A stretch of DNA of 64,000 nucleotides from positions 186,001-250,000 of the forward strand of contig CAJTUK010000004.1 of assembly GCA_910579525.1 (NCBI GenBank), in the 5' to 3' direction. The notes under the pieces are model-generated. The model was given only the letters and a program-made list of their open reading frames with translations. It searched no databases and had not been told where the DNA came from. Shown piece by piece: positions 8,928 to 16,818 of this stretch. Position numbers and translations under genes: made by a program. Source of the stretch: an uncultured Christensenella sp. (GTDB lineage: Bacteria > Bacillota > Clostridia > Christensenellales > Borkfalkiaceae). How positions within the stretch are numbered: position 1 is the first letter of the stretch; the number at the start of each line of letters is the position of its first letter.

Positions 8928-9332
8928 TTATTTAGGTACGTCAATACCCGTGCAGTCTTCTTTACATAGTAAAACGCTGGGCTGACTTATAAGTATTGCA
9001 TCATCCACGGCGGTTTTAAGATTAATTCTTATGCCGTCGTAAAAATAATTATCGCCGTCATGCTCGGGAACAAAAAGTATATCCGACGTGAATTCGGTAA
9101 GCTTTTGAGCATCTTTTAAGCAATAAGAGCAGTGTCCCGAAATTCTGTAACTTACCGTGAGTCTTACCCCCACGCAATCGTCATCATAAATTTCGTATTC
9201 ACCCGAAACCTTAACCGCACCCGAAATCTCACTCAACGGCACCAAACAAAGATTATTTTCAGGCAAATATTCAAACTGAAAGTTCCCCGTGTATTTTTTT
9301 AGCGCGTTAAGCTTTTTTACTTCAATTTCCAT
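8928..9332 (-). CDS. YceD/DUF177 family protein
   Basis: A 134-residue acidic protein with the DUF177 pattern: a central YRISGHCSYCLKD segment with a cysteine pair and a second pair (CKEDC) near the C-terminus, as in YceD/Rlp homologues linked to 23S rRNA accumulation in some organisms. It lies directly upstream of rpmF in an operon with a perfect-box promoter. The 5' leader is short, only about 10 nt if transcription starts at the usual distance from the -10 box. Confidence 0.88.
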   Translation of the reverse strand: MEIEVKKLNALKKYTGNFQFEYLPENNLCLVPLSEISGAVKVSGEYEIYDDDCVGVRLTVSYRISGHCSYCLKDAQKLTEFTSDILFVPEHDGDNYFYDGIRINLKTAVDDAILISQPSVLLCKEDCTGIDVPK

Positions 9333-9350
9333 AATGTAGCTGACCTTAAG

Positions 9351-9380
9351 ATTATAATATAGTTAAAAAACCTTTGTCAA
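9351..9380 (-). promoter_or_regulatory. Promoter of the yceD-rpmF operon
   Basis: TTGACA (9375-9380), an 18-nt spacer and TATAAT (9351-9356) on the minus strand, 18 nt before the YceD start codon. The expected leader is about 10 nt and only a weak AAGG serves as ribosome binding site. Confidence 0.82.
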
Positions 9381-9407
9381 CTCATTTTTACGGCGCAAAA
9401 ATAAATT

Positions 9408-10604
9408 TTATAAAAGTTCAGCCGTTTCCCTGGCGATAACGAGTTCTTCATTCGTCGGAATTACTAAAACTTTAACTTTGGAATTGTTTTTGGAAATCTC
9501 GCGAATATTCCCGTCGTTTTTAGCTTTATTCGCCCGTGAATTGAACTTAACGCCAATGAATTCGAGCCCTTTGCACACATTTTCACGCACATAAGGCGTA
9601 TTTTCACCTATTCCGGCGGTAAACACAATACAGTCAAGTCCGCCCATAGCCGCAGCGTAGGCGCCAACGAATTTTTTAACCTGATAAGAGAACATATCCA
9701 GCGCAAGAACGCATCTTTCATTCCCTTTCTTCATTCCCGATTCGAGATCTCTGAAATCGCTCGAAACTCCCGAGATTCCGGCAACACCGCACTTTTTATT
9801 GAGATATGTAACAGTGTCGGCGTGAGAAAGCCCTTTTTTCCTTGCAAGGAATTCAACCGCAGAGGCGTCTATGTCGCCTGAACGCGTTCCCATAAGCACG
9901 CCGGCAAGCGGAGTAAATCCCATAGAGGTATCAACGCACTTGCCGCCGTCCACAGCGGAAATAGAAGAGCCGTTGCCAAGATGGCATGTTACTATTTTCA
10001 AATCTTCGGGATTTTTTCCAAGGTATTTTGCCGCTTCGGCAGATACAAACTTATGACTGGTACCATGTGCGCCGTATTTTCTTACTCCGAATTCCTTATA
10101 ATCGTTATAATCTATACCGTAAAGGTACGCCTTGGGAGGCATAGTTGCATGGAACGAAGAATCAAACACGAGCGCCATGGGCGTACCGGGCATAACTTCC
10201 ATACATGCCCTTAATCCGGTGGCTGCCGCAGGATTGTGCAAAGGAGCAAGTTCAAACGTCTTTTCTTCAAGAGTTTTGAGGACTTCGGGCGTGACAAGCG
10301 TGGTCTTTTTAAAATATTCACCGCTCGCAACTATTCTGTGTCCCACAGCGTCTATTTCTTTCATTGACTTAATAACGCCGATTTCTTCGTCCAAAAGCGC
10401 GTCAAGTACCAGTTTTATAGCTTCTTTATGGTCGGGCATGCTCTGTTTATAAATTTTCTCGCCGCCGTTCCCTTTAGCTTTTAATAGCGAACCGCGTATT
10501 CCTATGCGTTCGCATCCGCCCTTTGCCAATACTTTTTCAGTTTCCATATCAATAAGCTGATATTTGAGCGAAGAACTACCTGCGTTTACTACTAAAATTT
10601 TCAT
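9408..10604 (-). CDS. ackA: Acetate kinase
   Basis: A 398-residue ASKHA-fold kinase. It shows VVNAGSSSLKYQL at the N-terminus, FDSSFHATMP, HLGNGSS and DTSMGFTPLAGVLMGTRSGDID. It converts acetyl phosphate and ADP to acetate and ATP. It lies 19 nt after pta on the same strand, the classic Pta-AckA overflow/fermentation pair that yields ATP from acetyl-CoA. Full length for the family. Confidence 0.97.
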   Translation of the reverse strand: MKILVVNAGSSSLKYQLIDMETEKVLAKGGCERIGIRGSLLKAKGNGGEKIYKQSMPDHKEAIKLVLDALLDEEIGVIKSMKEIDAVGHRIVASGEYFKKTTLVTPEVLKTLEEKTFELAPLHNPAAATGLRACMEVMPGTPMALVFDSSFHATMPPKAYLYGIDYNDYKEFGVRKYGAHGTSHKFVSAEAAKYLGKNPEDLKIVTCHLGNGSSISAVDGGKCVDTSMGFTPLAGVLMGTRSGDIDASAVEFLARKKGLSHADTVTYLNKKCGVAGISGVSSDFRDLESGMKKGNERCVLALDMFSYQVKKFVGAYAAAMGGLDCIVFTAGIGENTPYVRENVCKGLEFIGVKFNSRANKAKNDGNIREISKNNSKVKVLVIPTNEELVIARETAELL

Positions 10605-10623
10605 ATTTATTCTCCCTTAATTT

Positions 10624-11628
10624 TTATTCTGCCTGTAATGCGGTAACAGCAACGGTTGCCACGATATCTTCAACATTGCAACCGCGAGATAAATCGTTCA
10701 AAGGTTTTGCAAATCCCTGACAAATGGGACCTACCGCCATATACCCGCCAAAGCGTTGCGCTATTTTGTAACCGATGTTACCCGCGTTAATATTGGGGAA
10801 AACGAAAACGTTTGCATGCCCCGCAACTTTAGAACCGGGAGCTTTGAGTTGCCCGACTTCGGGAGCAACCGCCGCGTCAAACTGGAATTCGCCGTCAAGC
10901 GCGAGATTAGGAGCCGCCGCTTTTGCAAGAACCGTAGCTTGCTGAACTTTAGGAACTGTTTGCGTGAATTTATCGTCGTTTCCGCTACCTTTCGTCGAAA
11001 ACGAAAGCATAGCGACTCTCGGTTCGATTCCTGCTATATCTTTTGCCGTTTTTGCCGAAGAAACGGCTATATCGGCGAGTTGTTCCGCGGTAGGTTCGAT
11101 ATTAATCGCGCAGTCGCCGAAAACGGCAACACCGTCAGGGTTATAAGGATTTGATTTGTCGGGAGCAATCATAATAAAACAACTCGAAACGGTTTTGATT
11201 CCTGGAGCGGTTTTAACAACTTGTAATCCGGGGCGCAGAGTGTTCGCCGTAGAATGGCACGCGCCCGAAACGTAGCCGTCCACATCGCCAGCTTTAAGCA
11301 TAAGCGCACCGAACATCGTCCTGTCTTTAGCTTGTTCGCTTGCCTGCTCCTCCGTCATACCTTTAGACTTTCTGGCTTCGTAAAGTATTTTCGCATACTC
11401 CGCGGTTTTGGAAGAAGTAAGCGGATCCACAAGCGTCACTCCCGTCAAATCCACATCAGGCGCAACTTTTTTACATTCATTCTCGTTACCGATAAGCACG
11501 ATTTTGGCAATACCTTCTTTAGTTATGCGCGCCGCAGCTTCCACCACGCGCTTGTCCTCCCCCTCGCAAAGAACTATAGTCTTTTTTCTGGCGGCGGCTT
11601 TCATTTTTATTTCTTCCAATAATGACAT
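10624..11628 (-). CDS. pta: Phosphate acetyltransferase
   Basis: A 334-residue short-type Pta lacking the N-terminal DRTGG/P-loop extension of enterobacterial Pta. It shows the VLCEGEDKRVVEAA start, MFGALMLKAGDVDGYVSGA and the C-terminal ANVFVFPNINAGNIGYKIAQRF substrate-site block. It interconverts acetyl-CoA and acetyl phosphate. The ATG has an AAGGAGA ribosome binding site. First gene of the pta-ackA operon. Confidence 0.96.
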   Translation of the reverse strand: MSLLEEIKMKAAARKKTIVLCEGEDKRVVEAAARITKEGIAKIVLIGNENECKKVAPDVDLTGVTLVDPLTSSKTAEYAKILYEARKSKGMTEEQASEQAKDRTMFGALMLKAGDVDGYVSGACHSTANTLRPGLQVVKTAPGIKTVSSCFIMIAPDKSNPYNPDGVAVFGDCAINIEPTAEQLADIAVSSAKTAKDIAGIEPRVAMLSFSTKGSGNDDKFTQTVPKVQQATVLAKAAAPNLALDGEFQFDAAVAPEVGQLKAPGSKVAGHANVFVFPNINAGNIGYKIAQRFGGYMAVGPICQGFAKPLNDLSRGCNVEDIVATVAVTALQAE

Positions 11629-11703
11629 TCCGTTTTCTCCTTAAAACACTTTATTTTTAACAAAAACCGTTATATAATTATAAAAACGGTTGCAAACGCA
11701 ATC

Positions 11704-11732
11704 ATTATATACCGATTTTTTTTGATTGTAAA
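11704..11732 (-). promoter_or_regulatory. Promoter of pta-ackA
   Basis: TTTACA (11727-11732), a 17-nt spacer and TATAAT (11704-11709) on the minus strand, about 75 nt before pta. A second TATAAT lies nearer the gene (11677-11682) without a good -35. This is the last clear host element before the phage. Confidence 0.7.
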
Positions 11733-11964
11733 GGGCTAAAATGAAAATTTGCGCAATAATTTGTGAATTAAAACTAAAATCACCTTGCAACATTTATAGG
11801 CACTAAACATCACTTGTACAGTAGGATTGAATAGTAAAAAATCACTTATTATCACCTACAAACACCAACCATTTCTTGCCGATACTTGTGCGGCGTGGAC
11901 AAATCGTGGACAAATCTATTGAATTAACACATAAATGTTAAAAATCTCAGCCCTATTGGTAGTA
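11733..11964. other. Host-phage junction, candidate attachment-site region (no gene seen)
   Basis: This 230-nt stretch separates the last host promoter from the first phage promoter and has no convincing ORF. Near 11,898-11,915 GTGGACAAATC occurs in close tandem. The plus-strand reading ending at TAA 11,929-11,931 (GVDKSWTNLLN) resembles, from memory only, the C-termini of some phage tyrosine integrases, which often overlap the att core. No matching copy can be sought because the other phage end is outside the window. Confidence 0.3.
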
Positions 11965-11993
11965 TTGACAAGAAAATATTTCTTTGCTATACT
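11965..11993 (+). promoter_or_regulatory. Promoter of the first phage gene
   Basis: TTGACA (11965-11970), a 17-nt spacer and TATACT (11988-11993), about 50 nt before the gene at 12,044, which has an AAGGAG ribosome binding site. Confidence 0.82.
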
Positions 11994-12043
11994 ATATAAT
12001 AATGTGAAGTATTTAAGACTGCACAAAAAGGAGAAAATTTAAT

Positions 12044-12721
12044 ATGACATTGGCACTCATTGTGCTTGTGGTCTTCTTGATTGTGTGGTTCAACCAATCC
12101 GCAAAGATCAAGGGCAACAAACACACTCACAGGAAGCGCACCATCACAAATGTTCCGTTGCAAGATGAGCTTGGTGCAAAAAACTTCAAAAAAATAATTG
12201 ACGACTTAAGCGCTCTGCCATCGTCTAATACGTTGTCTGGTGATAGCTTAATGGATGCAATCGAAAGCTTGTATCAAGAGTACGACCTGCCGGACAGACG
12301 CACACCAGAACAGAGAACTACGGACAGGGCAAAGTATTTGGCGACTATCTCATCTGCAAGAGAGGATGAAGAATATCCTATGGATGACTCAAAACTCCCT
12401 CTTATTGATAGAATTTGGCATTACCCTTTTGATGCGCCGCTTATAGACCGCCCAGACCTTCTCGTTGGCATTCCAAACACAATCATTGAGGTTGACGGCA
12501 TTAAATATAAATATGACCACCGCGGCATTCCTACGAACTTGTATCAGTCGATACCCGCTAAGCTCGTCGGAGACTTAAAGGTTCTTCTTACAATGCGAGA
12601 ACTTGACGCGGCTGGATACAAATATAGTTGGAACAGACAAGCAGCAAATTGGCAGCGCGCCGAAATAGCTGCTGAGCAATATAAAGAAACGAAGAAAAAA
12701 TACCCGTGGCTTTATAGATAA
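12044..12721 (+). CDS. Membrane-anchored protein of unknown function
   Basis: 225 residues. An N-terminal hydrophobic segment (about 1-15, LALIVLVVFLIVWF) is followed by a basic stretch (KGNKHTHRKR), so the rest is probably cytoplasmic or surface-anchored. The C-terminal half contains DGIKYKYDHRGIPTN and a charged helical end. No family recognised. It stands alone behind its own strong promoter, next to a gene on the other strand, as lysogeny-expressed or superinfection genes often do. That role is only a guess. Confidence 0.7.
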   Translation: MTLALIVLVVFLIVWFNQSAKIKGNKHTHRKRTITNVPLQDELGAKNFKKIIDDLSALPSSNTLSGDSLMDAIESLYQEYDLPDRRTPEQRTTDRAKYLATISSAREDEEYPMDDSKLPLIDRIWHYPFDAPLIDRPDLLVGIPNTIIEVDGIKYKYDHRGIPTNLYQSIPAKLVGDLKVLLTMRELDAAGYKYSWNRQAANWQRAEIAAEQYKETKKKYPWLYR

Positions 12722-12722
12722 A

Positions 12723-12914
12723 TCAATCGCAGTGTTTAGGGTTGCATCCCATCGCAACCCTCATTGCGTCGGTCATTATCTTCCACTCATCTTCGCTAAT
12801 CAGAATAGCCTTGCCTGAGTTGGTTTGTATTGCATAGAAATTTTCTCCCATCGACGCATTATTGATAAAGTCGTCGGCGCGGTCAAGGAACTCATTCAAT
12901 TTTAACTCTTTCAT
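12723..12914 (-). CDS. Phd/YefM-like antitoxin-type small protein, no toxin beside it
   Basis: 63 residues starting MKELKLNEFLDRAD (ATG 12914, after GAGGTG; an in-frame ATG at 12926 has a worse site). The pattern of an N-terminal strand-helix, then AIQTNSGKAILISEDEWKIMTDA resembles the DNA-binding half of Phd/YefM antitoxins (ILISxxEWxxL). Neither neighbour looks like RelE/YoeB, so it may act as an orphan transcriptional regulator in the phage control region. Confidence 0.6.
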   Translation of the reverse strand: MKELKLNEFLDRADDFINNASMGENFYAIQTNSGKAILISEDEWKIMTDAMRVAMGCNPKHCD

Positions 12915-12926
12915 ATGGCACCTCAT

Positions 12927-13183
12927 TGGAAATTATATATACATTATATAATAAGTGAGCGCCAAAGGCAAGACAAAAGCAGCCGTATTAGAAAATGTAA
13001 TTGAAAACGGCAAAAATGTAAAAAAAATTTTTAAGAAAATCGTCAAAAATCTCTTGACATTTTCTTTTTACTATGCTATTATAAAACATATTTAGACACA
13101 TAATAGGATAAGTGCCGCCATTTTACAGATGCGGCTTACTTAATAAATAATATACGACATATTTAGACACAACGGAGAGAACT
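12927..13183 (+). promoter_or_regulatory. Early control region: promoter, repeated element, hairpin
   Basis: A minus-strand TATAAT for the antitoxin-like gene lies at 12,944-12,950. On the plus strand TTGACA (13,054-13,059), a 17-nt spacer and TATTAT (13,077-13,082) make the likely early promoter. The 15-bp element ACATATTTAGACACA follows at 13,086-13,100 and recurs at 13,157-13,171. Between them, GCCGC and GCGGC flank a 12-nt loop (about 13,113-13,134). No ORF of note. Confidence 0.65.
13086..13171 (+). repeat. Two copies of a 15-bp leader element (third copy at 16,222-16,236)
   Basis: ACATATTTAGACACA occurs at 13,086-13,100, 13,157-13,171 and 16,222-16,236. The first and third copies share 24 bp, starting with TATTAT. 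Each copy lies shortly before a gene start or within a leader, suggesting a shared binding site or an element of phage early promoters. Confidence 0.7.
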
Positions 13184-13270
13184 ATGATTTACTTTATGTT
13201 AGGTCTTATGTGTGGGGCTTTGCTTGCCCTACTATACATAGATGGCGATCAAAGACCGCCAAGATATTAA
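13184..13270 (+). CDS. 28-residue membrane peptide
   Basis: MIYFMLGLMCGALLALLYIDG..., a single hydrophobic helix with a short polar tail, behind an ACGGAGAG ribosome binding site 6 nt from the ATG. First ORF after the repeated element. Function unknown. Confidence 0.55.
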   Translation: MIYFMLGLMCGALLALLYIDGDQRPPRY

Positions 13271-13284
13271 ATACGGAGGGAACT

Positions 13285-13422
13285 ATGTTAACCACTTGCA
13301 TCATCATTGCTGCTTGGACAACAGGTATGCCACTTTGGGCATCAATCACCATGACGGTAATTGCCAGCATACGATTTGTATTCAAATGTATCGGCACGGG
13401 CATTAAGCTAAGCGACAATTAA
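13285..13422 (+). CDS. 45-residue membrane protein
   Basis: ATG 13285 follows ACGGAGGGA. The peptide is hydrophobic over about residues 3-35 (CIIIAAWTTGMPLWASITMTVIASI) and ends with a short polar tail. A longer upstream extension in the same frame has no ribosome binding site and was not used. Function unknown. Confidence 0.6.
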   Translation: MLTTCIIIAAWTTGMPLWASITMTVIASIRFVFKCIGTGIKLSDN

Positions 13423-13459
13423 ATTTGAATAAAACTGATATTTTATTGAGGTAAAAAAT

Positions 13460-13714
13460 ATGGACAAAAAGTTAACTTGCCCATTTTGTGGCAAAGAAGC
13501 AAGAATTGTAGTCTGTGACGACGAAGGCAACATTCATCCAGACGAGTACGAAGACGATCCTTGGAGCGGTTTAGGCTATATGTTAGTCCACGAAGAACAA
13601 GACGACGTGAAATGTCCCATTGCCACAGAGCCAGACGAGCCGTTAGGTCGTTTAATTTATGACTCTCGTGAGGAAGCCGCTGCTATGTGGGACACAAGGG
13701 TTCCAACACCATAA
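13460..13714 (+). CDS. Lar-like zinc-finger protein
   Basis: 84 residues with CPFCG at residues 6-10, a second cysteine in VKCPIA and a C-terminal SREEAAAMWDTR. This is the CPFCG...C...AIxxWNxR layout of Lar/restriction-alleviation-like phage proteins. In Lar of the Rac prophage this fold modulates type I restriction. Sequence identity is low outside these motifs, so an anti-restriction role is possible, not shown. Confidence 0.6.
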   Translation: MDKKLTCPFCGKEARIVVCDDEGNIHPDEYEDDPWSGLGYMLVHEEQDDVKCPIATEPDEPLGRLIYDSREEAAAMWDTRVPTP

Positions 13715-13733
13715 AGAGCGAGGTACACAATCA

Positions 13734-14168
13734 ATGGATAAACAGGAATTATTAAATAAAAAGTCCGAGCTTGAAAAAGAACTTAGCCAGATCAACAAAG
13801 AACTGTGGGATTACGACGTCAAACAGCTCGCAGAACAATATAAAGATAAATTCTCTTGTGAGTTCTGCCGCTACAATGCAGTACGCGGGTTCTCTGGTGA
13901 CGGATGGCACAATATGTGCTGCGCTGATAACTGCACTTGTTGCCACAGTTACTGCGACAAGTACAAACCAGATAACGCAGCGACACTTAAAATCAAACAA
14001 TCTGGCAAGCAAGACGCTTTATTAAGACCGAAGAGCACGAACGGCTACGGTCAAATCGGCGAAGACGACAAGGACGCACTCGAAGAGCTTGGAGCAAGAA
14101 TATTTGCCGATGAGCCAACAGGGTACACAATGAAAATGCTTGACTTATATTTGGAGAGCTGTAAATGA
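13734..14168 (+). CDS. Coiled-coil, cysteine-rich phage protein
   Basis: 144 residues. An N-terminal coiled coil (about 1-38, KKSELEKELSQINKEL) precedes a cysteine/histidine cluster (about 40-75: FSCEFCRYN, WHNMCCADNCTCCHSYC) that could bind zinc. The tail is acidic. No family recognised. The stop overlaps the next start (ATGA). Confidence 0.65.
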   Translation: MDKQELLNKKSELEKELSQINKELWDYDVKQLAEQYKDKFSCEFCRYNAVRGFSGDGWHNMCCADNCTCCHSYCDKYKPDNAATLKIKQSGKQDALLRPKSTNGYGQIGEDDKDALEELGARIFADEPTGYTMKMLDLYLESCK

Positions 14169-14701
14169 GCAACACACTCGTAGTTAACCTCTTCGGTGTT
14201 CCGGGGGCTGGCAAAAGCACTGGCGCCGCATACATCTTTTCCTGCATCAAAATGGCAGGAGTTAATGCAGAACTCATTACTGAGTATGCAAAAGACAAAG
14301 TTTGGGAACGGAACGATGAAGCGTTCCGCAACCAAGCATACATATTTGGAGAACAATCTTATAGGATAAGCCGCTGTGCTGGTAAGGTAGATGTTATCGT
14401 AACCGACAGTCCCCTTCCTTTAAGTGTAATGTATAACAACGATGAACGACTTACGGAAAACTTTAACAAAGCAGTAATGGACGTATTCAACACCTACGAC
14501 AATCTTAACTACCTCCTGCTGAGAGTTAAGCCGTACAATCCCGTTGGGCGTAAGCAGACTGAGGCTGAGTCTGACGCGCTTGGCGCATCGGTAATCTCAC
14601 TGCTCAAAGATAGAAACATCCCCTACCATTCCATCGATGGCGATGTTAAAGGGTACGATGAGATCGTTCGAGAAATTATTTCAAGAGTAAACGGAGAGTA
14701 A
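14165..14701 (+). CDS. P-loop NTPase, AAA_28/NadR-kinase-like
   Basis: 178 residues with a Walker A motif GVPGAGKST (about 11-19), LITEYAKD and VDVIVTDSPLPLSVMY, which resemble the ribosylnicotinamide-kinase-like domain of NadR and related phage ATPases. The C-terminus has AEAESDALGASVISLL and the YHSIDGD segment typical of small nucleotide/nucleoside kinases. It sits upstream of the Thg1-like and NADAR genes, so a nucleotide or NAD-related substrate is plausible. The substrate is not identifiable from motifs. Confidence 0.72.
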   Translation: MSNTLVVNLFGVPGAGKSTGAAYIFSCIKMAGVNAELITEYAKDKVWERNDEAFRNQAYIFGEQSYRISRCAGKVDVIVTDSPLPLSVMYNNDERLTENFNKAVMDVFNTYDNLNYLLLRVKPYNPVGRKQTEAESDALGASVISLLKDRNIPYHSIDGDVKGYDEIVREIISRVNGE

Positions 14702-14707
14702 AATTAT

Positions 14708-15556
14708 ATGGAGAACAATTCGCTTGGCGACAGAATGAAAGAGTATGAAAATATATCAAGAATATATTTGACTAAGCGTAGCCCTGTTATCATTCGTATC
14801 GATGGCAAAGCATTCCACAGCTTTACAAAAGGGTTCATTCGCCCTTTTGATAAAATGCTTATGGAAACTATGGCTGAAACGGCGAAGTTCCTCGCCGAAA
14901 ACATTTCTGGATGCAAGCTTGCATATACACAGTCGGACGAAATCAGCCTACTTCTCACGGATTATGACACAATTAAGACGCAACCGTGGTTCGAGAACAA
15001 TCTTCAGAAACTTGTAAGTATTGCGGCAAGTATGGCAACCTTGCAGTTCAACAGAATATTCACTACCAAGGTTGGCGACATTAAACGCACGAAACATCAC
15101 CTTGTTTTTAAGGACGTCAACGAAGAGAGTGATGAAAGCAGCATAAAGGATCTTACGAGATATTGTGATTCTCTTTCAAAATCACAACAGGCAGGAGCAA
15201 TGTTCGATGCAAGAGCTTTTATACTACCAAAGGAAGAAGTTGTTAACTACTTTATATGGCGTCAGCAAGATGCAACGCGCAATTCAATTCTTATGGTTGC
15301 TCAATCGTGTTTTTCCCACAAAGAAATGCAAGGGATTAAGTGCGACGCCCTGCAAGAAAAGTTATTTAGCGAACGTAACATCAACTGGAACGATTACACA
15401 ATACCTCAAAAGCGCGGTACTTGTATTAGAAGACAAACAACTTTAAGAAATGATGTAGAGCGTCACGAATGGATTATCGACACTAATATACCGATATTCA
15501 CACAAGATAAAGATTATATAAATAAACTTGTATTTGGAGAACAGACAAATGAATGA
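14708..15556 (+). CDS. Thg1-like protein: tRNA(His) guanylyltransferase family, 3'-5' polymerase
   Basis: 282 residues with the full Thg1 signature: IIRIDGKAFHSFTKGF...PFD (first metal aspartate, about residue 32), AYTQSDEISLLL (second catalytic aspartate, DE pair) and a C-terminal block with FDARAF, WRQQDATRNSI and FSHKEMQG. The family adds nucleotides in the 3'-5' direction to tRNA 5' ends; bacterial and phage members (TLPs) repair 5'-truncated tRNAs. The gene overlaps the downstream NADAR gene by 8 nt. Inferred role here: repairing host or phage tRNA damaged by anticodon or acceptor nucleases, or editing tRNA(His). Confidence 0.93.
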   Translation: MENNSLGDRMKEYENISRIYLTKRSPVIIRIDGKAFHSFTKGFIRPFDKMLMETMAETAKFLAENISGCKLAYTQSDEISLLLTDYDTIKTQPWFENNLQKLVSIAASMATLQFNRIFTTKVGDIKRTKHHLVFKDVNEESDESSIKDLTRYCDSLSKSQQAGAMFDARAFILPKEEVVNYFIWRQQDATRNSILMVAQSCFSHKEMQGIKCDALQEKLFSERNINWNDYTIPQKRGTCIRRQTTLRNDVERHEWIIDTNIPIFTQDKDYINKLVFGEQTNE

Positions 15557-15968
15557 CATCACAGAATTTAGAGGAAACAACTACTACCTCAGTAACTTCT
15601 ACGAAAGAGATGTGAGCTGCTTTGGTTTTACATTTAAGAATAACGAGGCGGCGTTTCATGCAATGAAGTGCCCTGAAAGAGCAAGCGAATTTTGCGACCT
15701 TGACCCATCAGCGGCAAAGAGACTTGGACGACAAGTTAAGCTCCGCCCAGATTGGGAGCAAGTCAAAGAAGACATCATGTACGAGGTATGTCGAGCAAAG
15801 TTTATGCAGCATTCAGACTTAAAAGAGCAACTCCTCTCCACCGGTTCCGTACAACTCGTTGAGGGTAACGACTGGAACGACAGAGAATGGGGCGTGTGCA
15901 ACGGAGAGGGCAAGAACAAGCTTGGCAAAATATTGATGAGAATCAGAGGAGAACTTGCAAATGCGTAG
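15549..15968 (+). CDS. NADAR-family protein (YbiA/RibX type)
   Basis: 139 residues with the NADAR pattern: YYLSNFYERDV, FTFKNNEAAFHAMK, LGRQVKLRPDW, AKFMQHSDLKEQLLSTG and WGVCNGEGKNKLGKILMRIR. Members are N-glycosidases or hydrolases acting on ADP-ribose-like or riboflavin-pathway intermediates. Some NADAR proteins remove ADP-ribose from guanine added by DarT1-type toxins. ATG 15549 overlaps the end of the Thg1-like gene, suggesting translational coupling. An anti-defence role is plausible in this context but unproven. Confidence 0.88.
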   Translation: MNDITEFRGNNYYLSNFYERDVSCFGFTFKNNEAAFHAMKCPERASEFCDLDPSAAKRLGRQVKLRPDWEQVKEDIMYEVCRAKFMQHSDLKEQLLSTGSVQLVEGNDWNDREWGVCNGEGKNKLGKILMRIRGELANA

Positions 15969-16191
15969 TACGAAAAAAGTAACCGCAAAAGACGCTGGCT
16001 GGGATCCGCGGCTGGATAGCTTCAATACTTCATTGAAGCGCTCAGCGCGGCGGCAACTCAACCATAAACTCAGACAACGGCAGAAGCGCGAACTCCGTAA
16101 TATGTCGGAAGTTTGTGTTTGTTGCGGTGCTCCACTCGGTGACGCTGAACTCGGAACAATGATGTGCAGCGAGTGTAGCAAAGAACAATAA
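15961..16191 (+). CDS. Small basic protein with a C-terminal zinc ribbon
   Basis: 76 residues, ATG 15961 behind GAGGAG (9-nt gap), overlapping the end of the NADAR gene. A basic N-terminal half (KRSARRQLNHKLRQRQKRELR) precedes CVCCGAPLGDAELG...CSEC, a four-cysteine zinc ribbon. It may bind nucleic acid. No family recognised. Confidence 0.65.
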   Translation: MRSTKKVTAKDAGWDPRLDSFNTSLKRSARRQLNHKLRQRQKRELRNMSEVCVCCGAPLGDAELGTMMCSECSKEQ

Positions 16192-16212
16192 CTTCTACAT
16201 CTTTATTTTTTA

Positions 16213-16236
16213 TATTATAAAACATATTTAGACACA
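16213..16236 (+). repeat. Third copy of the early leader element (24 bp identical to 13,077-13,100)
   Basis: TATTATAAAACATATTTAG plus ACACA is identical to the sequence at the early promoter. It lies 10 nt before the HD-domain gene, where the ribosome binding site CGGAGA follows it. No good -35 precedes this copy. Confidence 0.7.
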
Positions 16237-16245
16237 CGGAGACAT

Positions 16246-16818
16246 ATGACAAACAAAGAAACATTCCTATCTATTTGCAGAGAAGACATTAAGCGCGACG
16301 GCATTGAAGACCTCTTAAAGTGGCTTGAAGACAGCGACTTCTTCGCTGCACCGGCAAGTACAAGATTCCACGGAAACTATGAAGGCGGCTTGTGCGAACA
16401 CTCGCTGAACGTACATCGAGAACTCACACGCTTAAACGACATCTACCAGCTTGGTTACTCAAAAGAGACCATTGCGGTCACCGCCCTCTTCCATGATCTC
16501 TGCAAGGTTAACTACTATAAGCGCGGAACACGGAACGTCAAAGACGAAAACGGTAACTGGGTTGTCAAAGAAGTCTATGAAGTTGACGAAAGAGTTCCAC
16601 TCGGGCACGGCGAAAAGAGCTGCATCATTTTGCAGTGGTACATAAAGCTTTCGCTTGAAGAATTGCTCGCTATACGCTGGCATATGGGCGGTTTTGACTC
16701 CGCCACTAAGGGCGGCGATTACAGCCTGAGCAAGGCTCAGGACAACTCAAAGCTCGTAACACTCATCAGTGTTGCGGACTTGATAGCGTCAAATCTTTTC
16801 GAGGAGACTAAAAAATAA
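16246..16818 (+). CDS. HD-domain phosphohydrolase
   Basis: 190 residues with HGNYEGGLCEHSLNVHREL and TALFHDLCKVNYYK (the HD doublet, about residues 84-85), followed by the helical metal-binding region (GHGEKSCIIL, IRWHMGG). Proteins of this YfbR/HD type hydrolyse nucleotides or signalling nucleotides. The exact substrate is not evident. The stop overlaps the next start (TAATG). Confidence 0.82.
   Translation: MTNKETFLSICREDIKRDGIEDLLKWLEDSDFFAAPASTRFHGNYEGGLCEHSLNVHRELTRLNDIYQLGYSKETIAVTALFHDLCKVNYYKRGTRNVKDENGNWVVKEVYEVDERVPLGHGEKSCIILQWYIKLSLEELLAIRWHMGGFDSATKGGDYSLSKAQDNSKLVTLISVADLIASNLFEETKK

Noticed and set aside
12723..13183. A complete toxin-antitoxin pair with the Phd-like gene
   Set aside because: No RelE, YoeB or Doc-like gene lies on either side.
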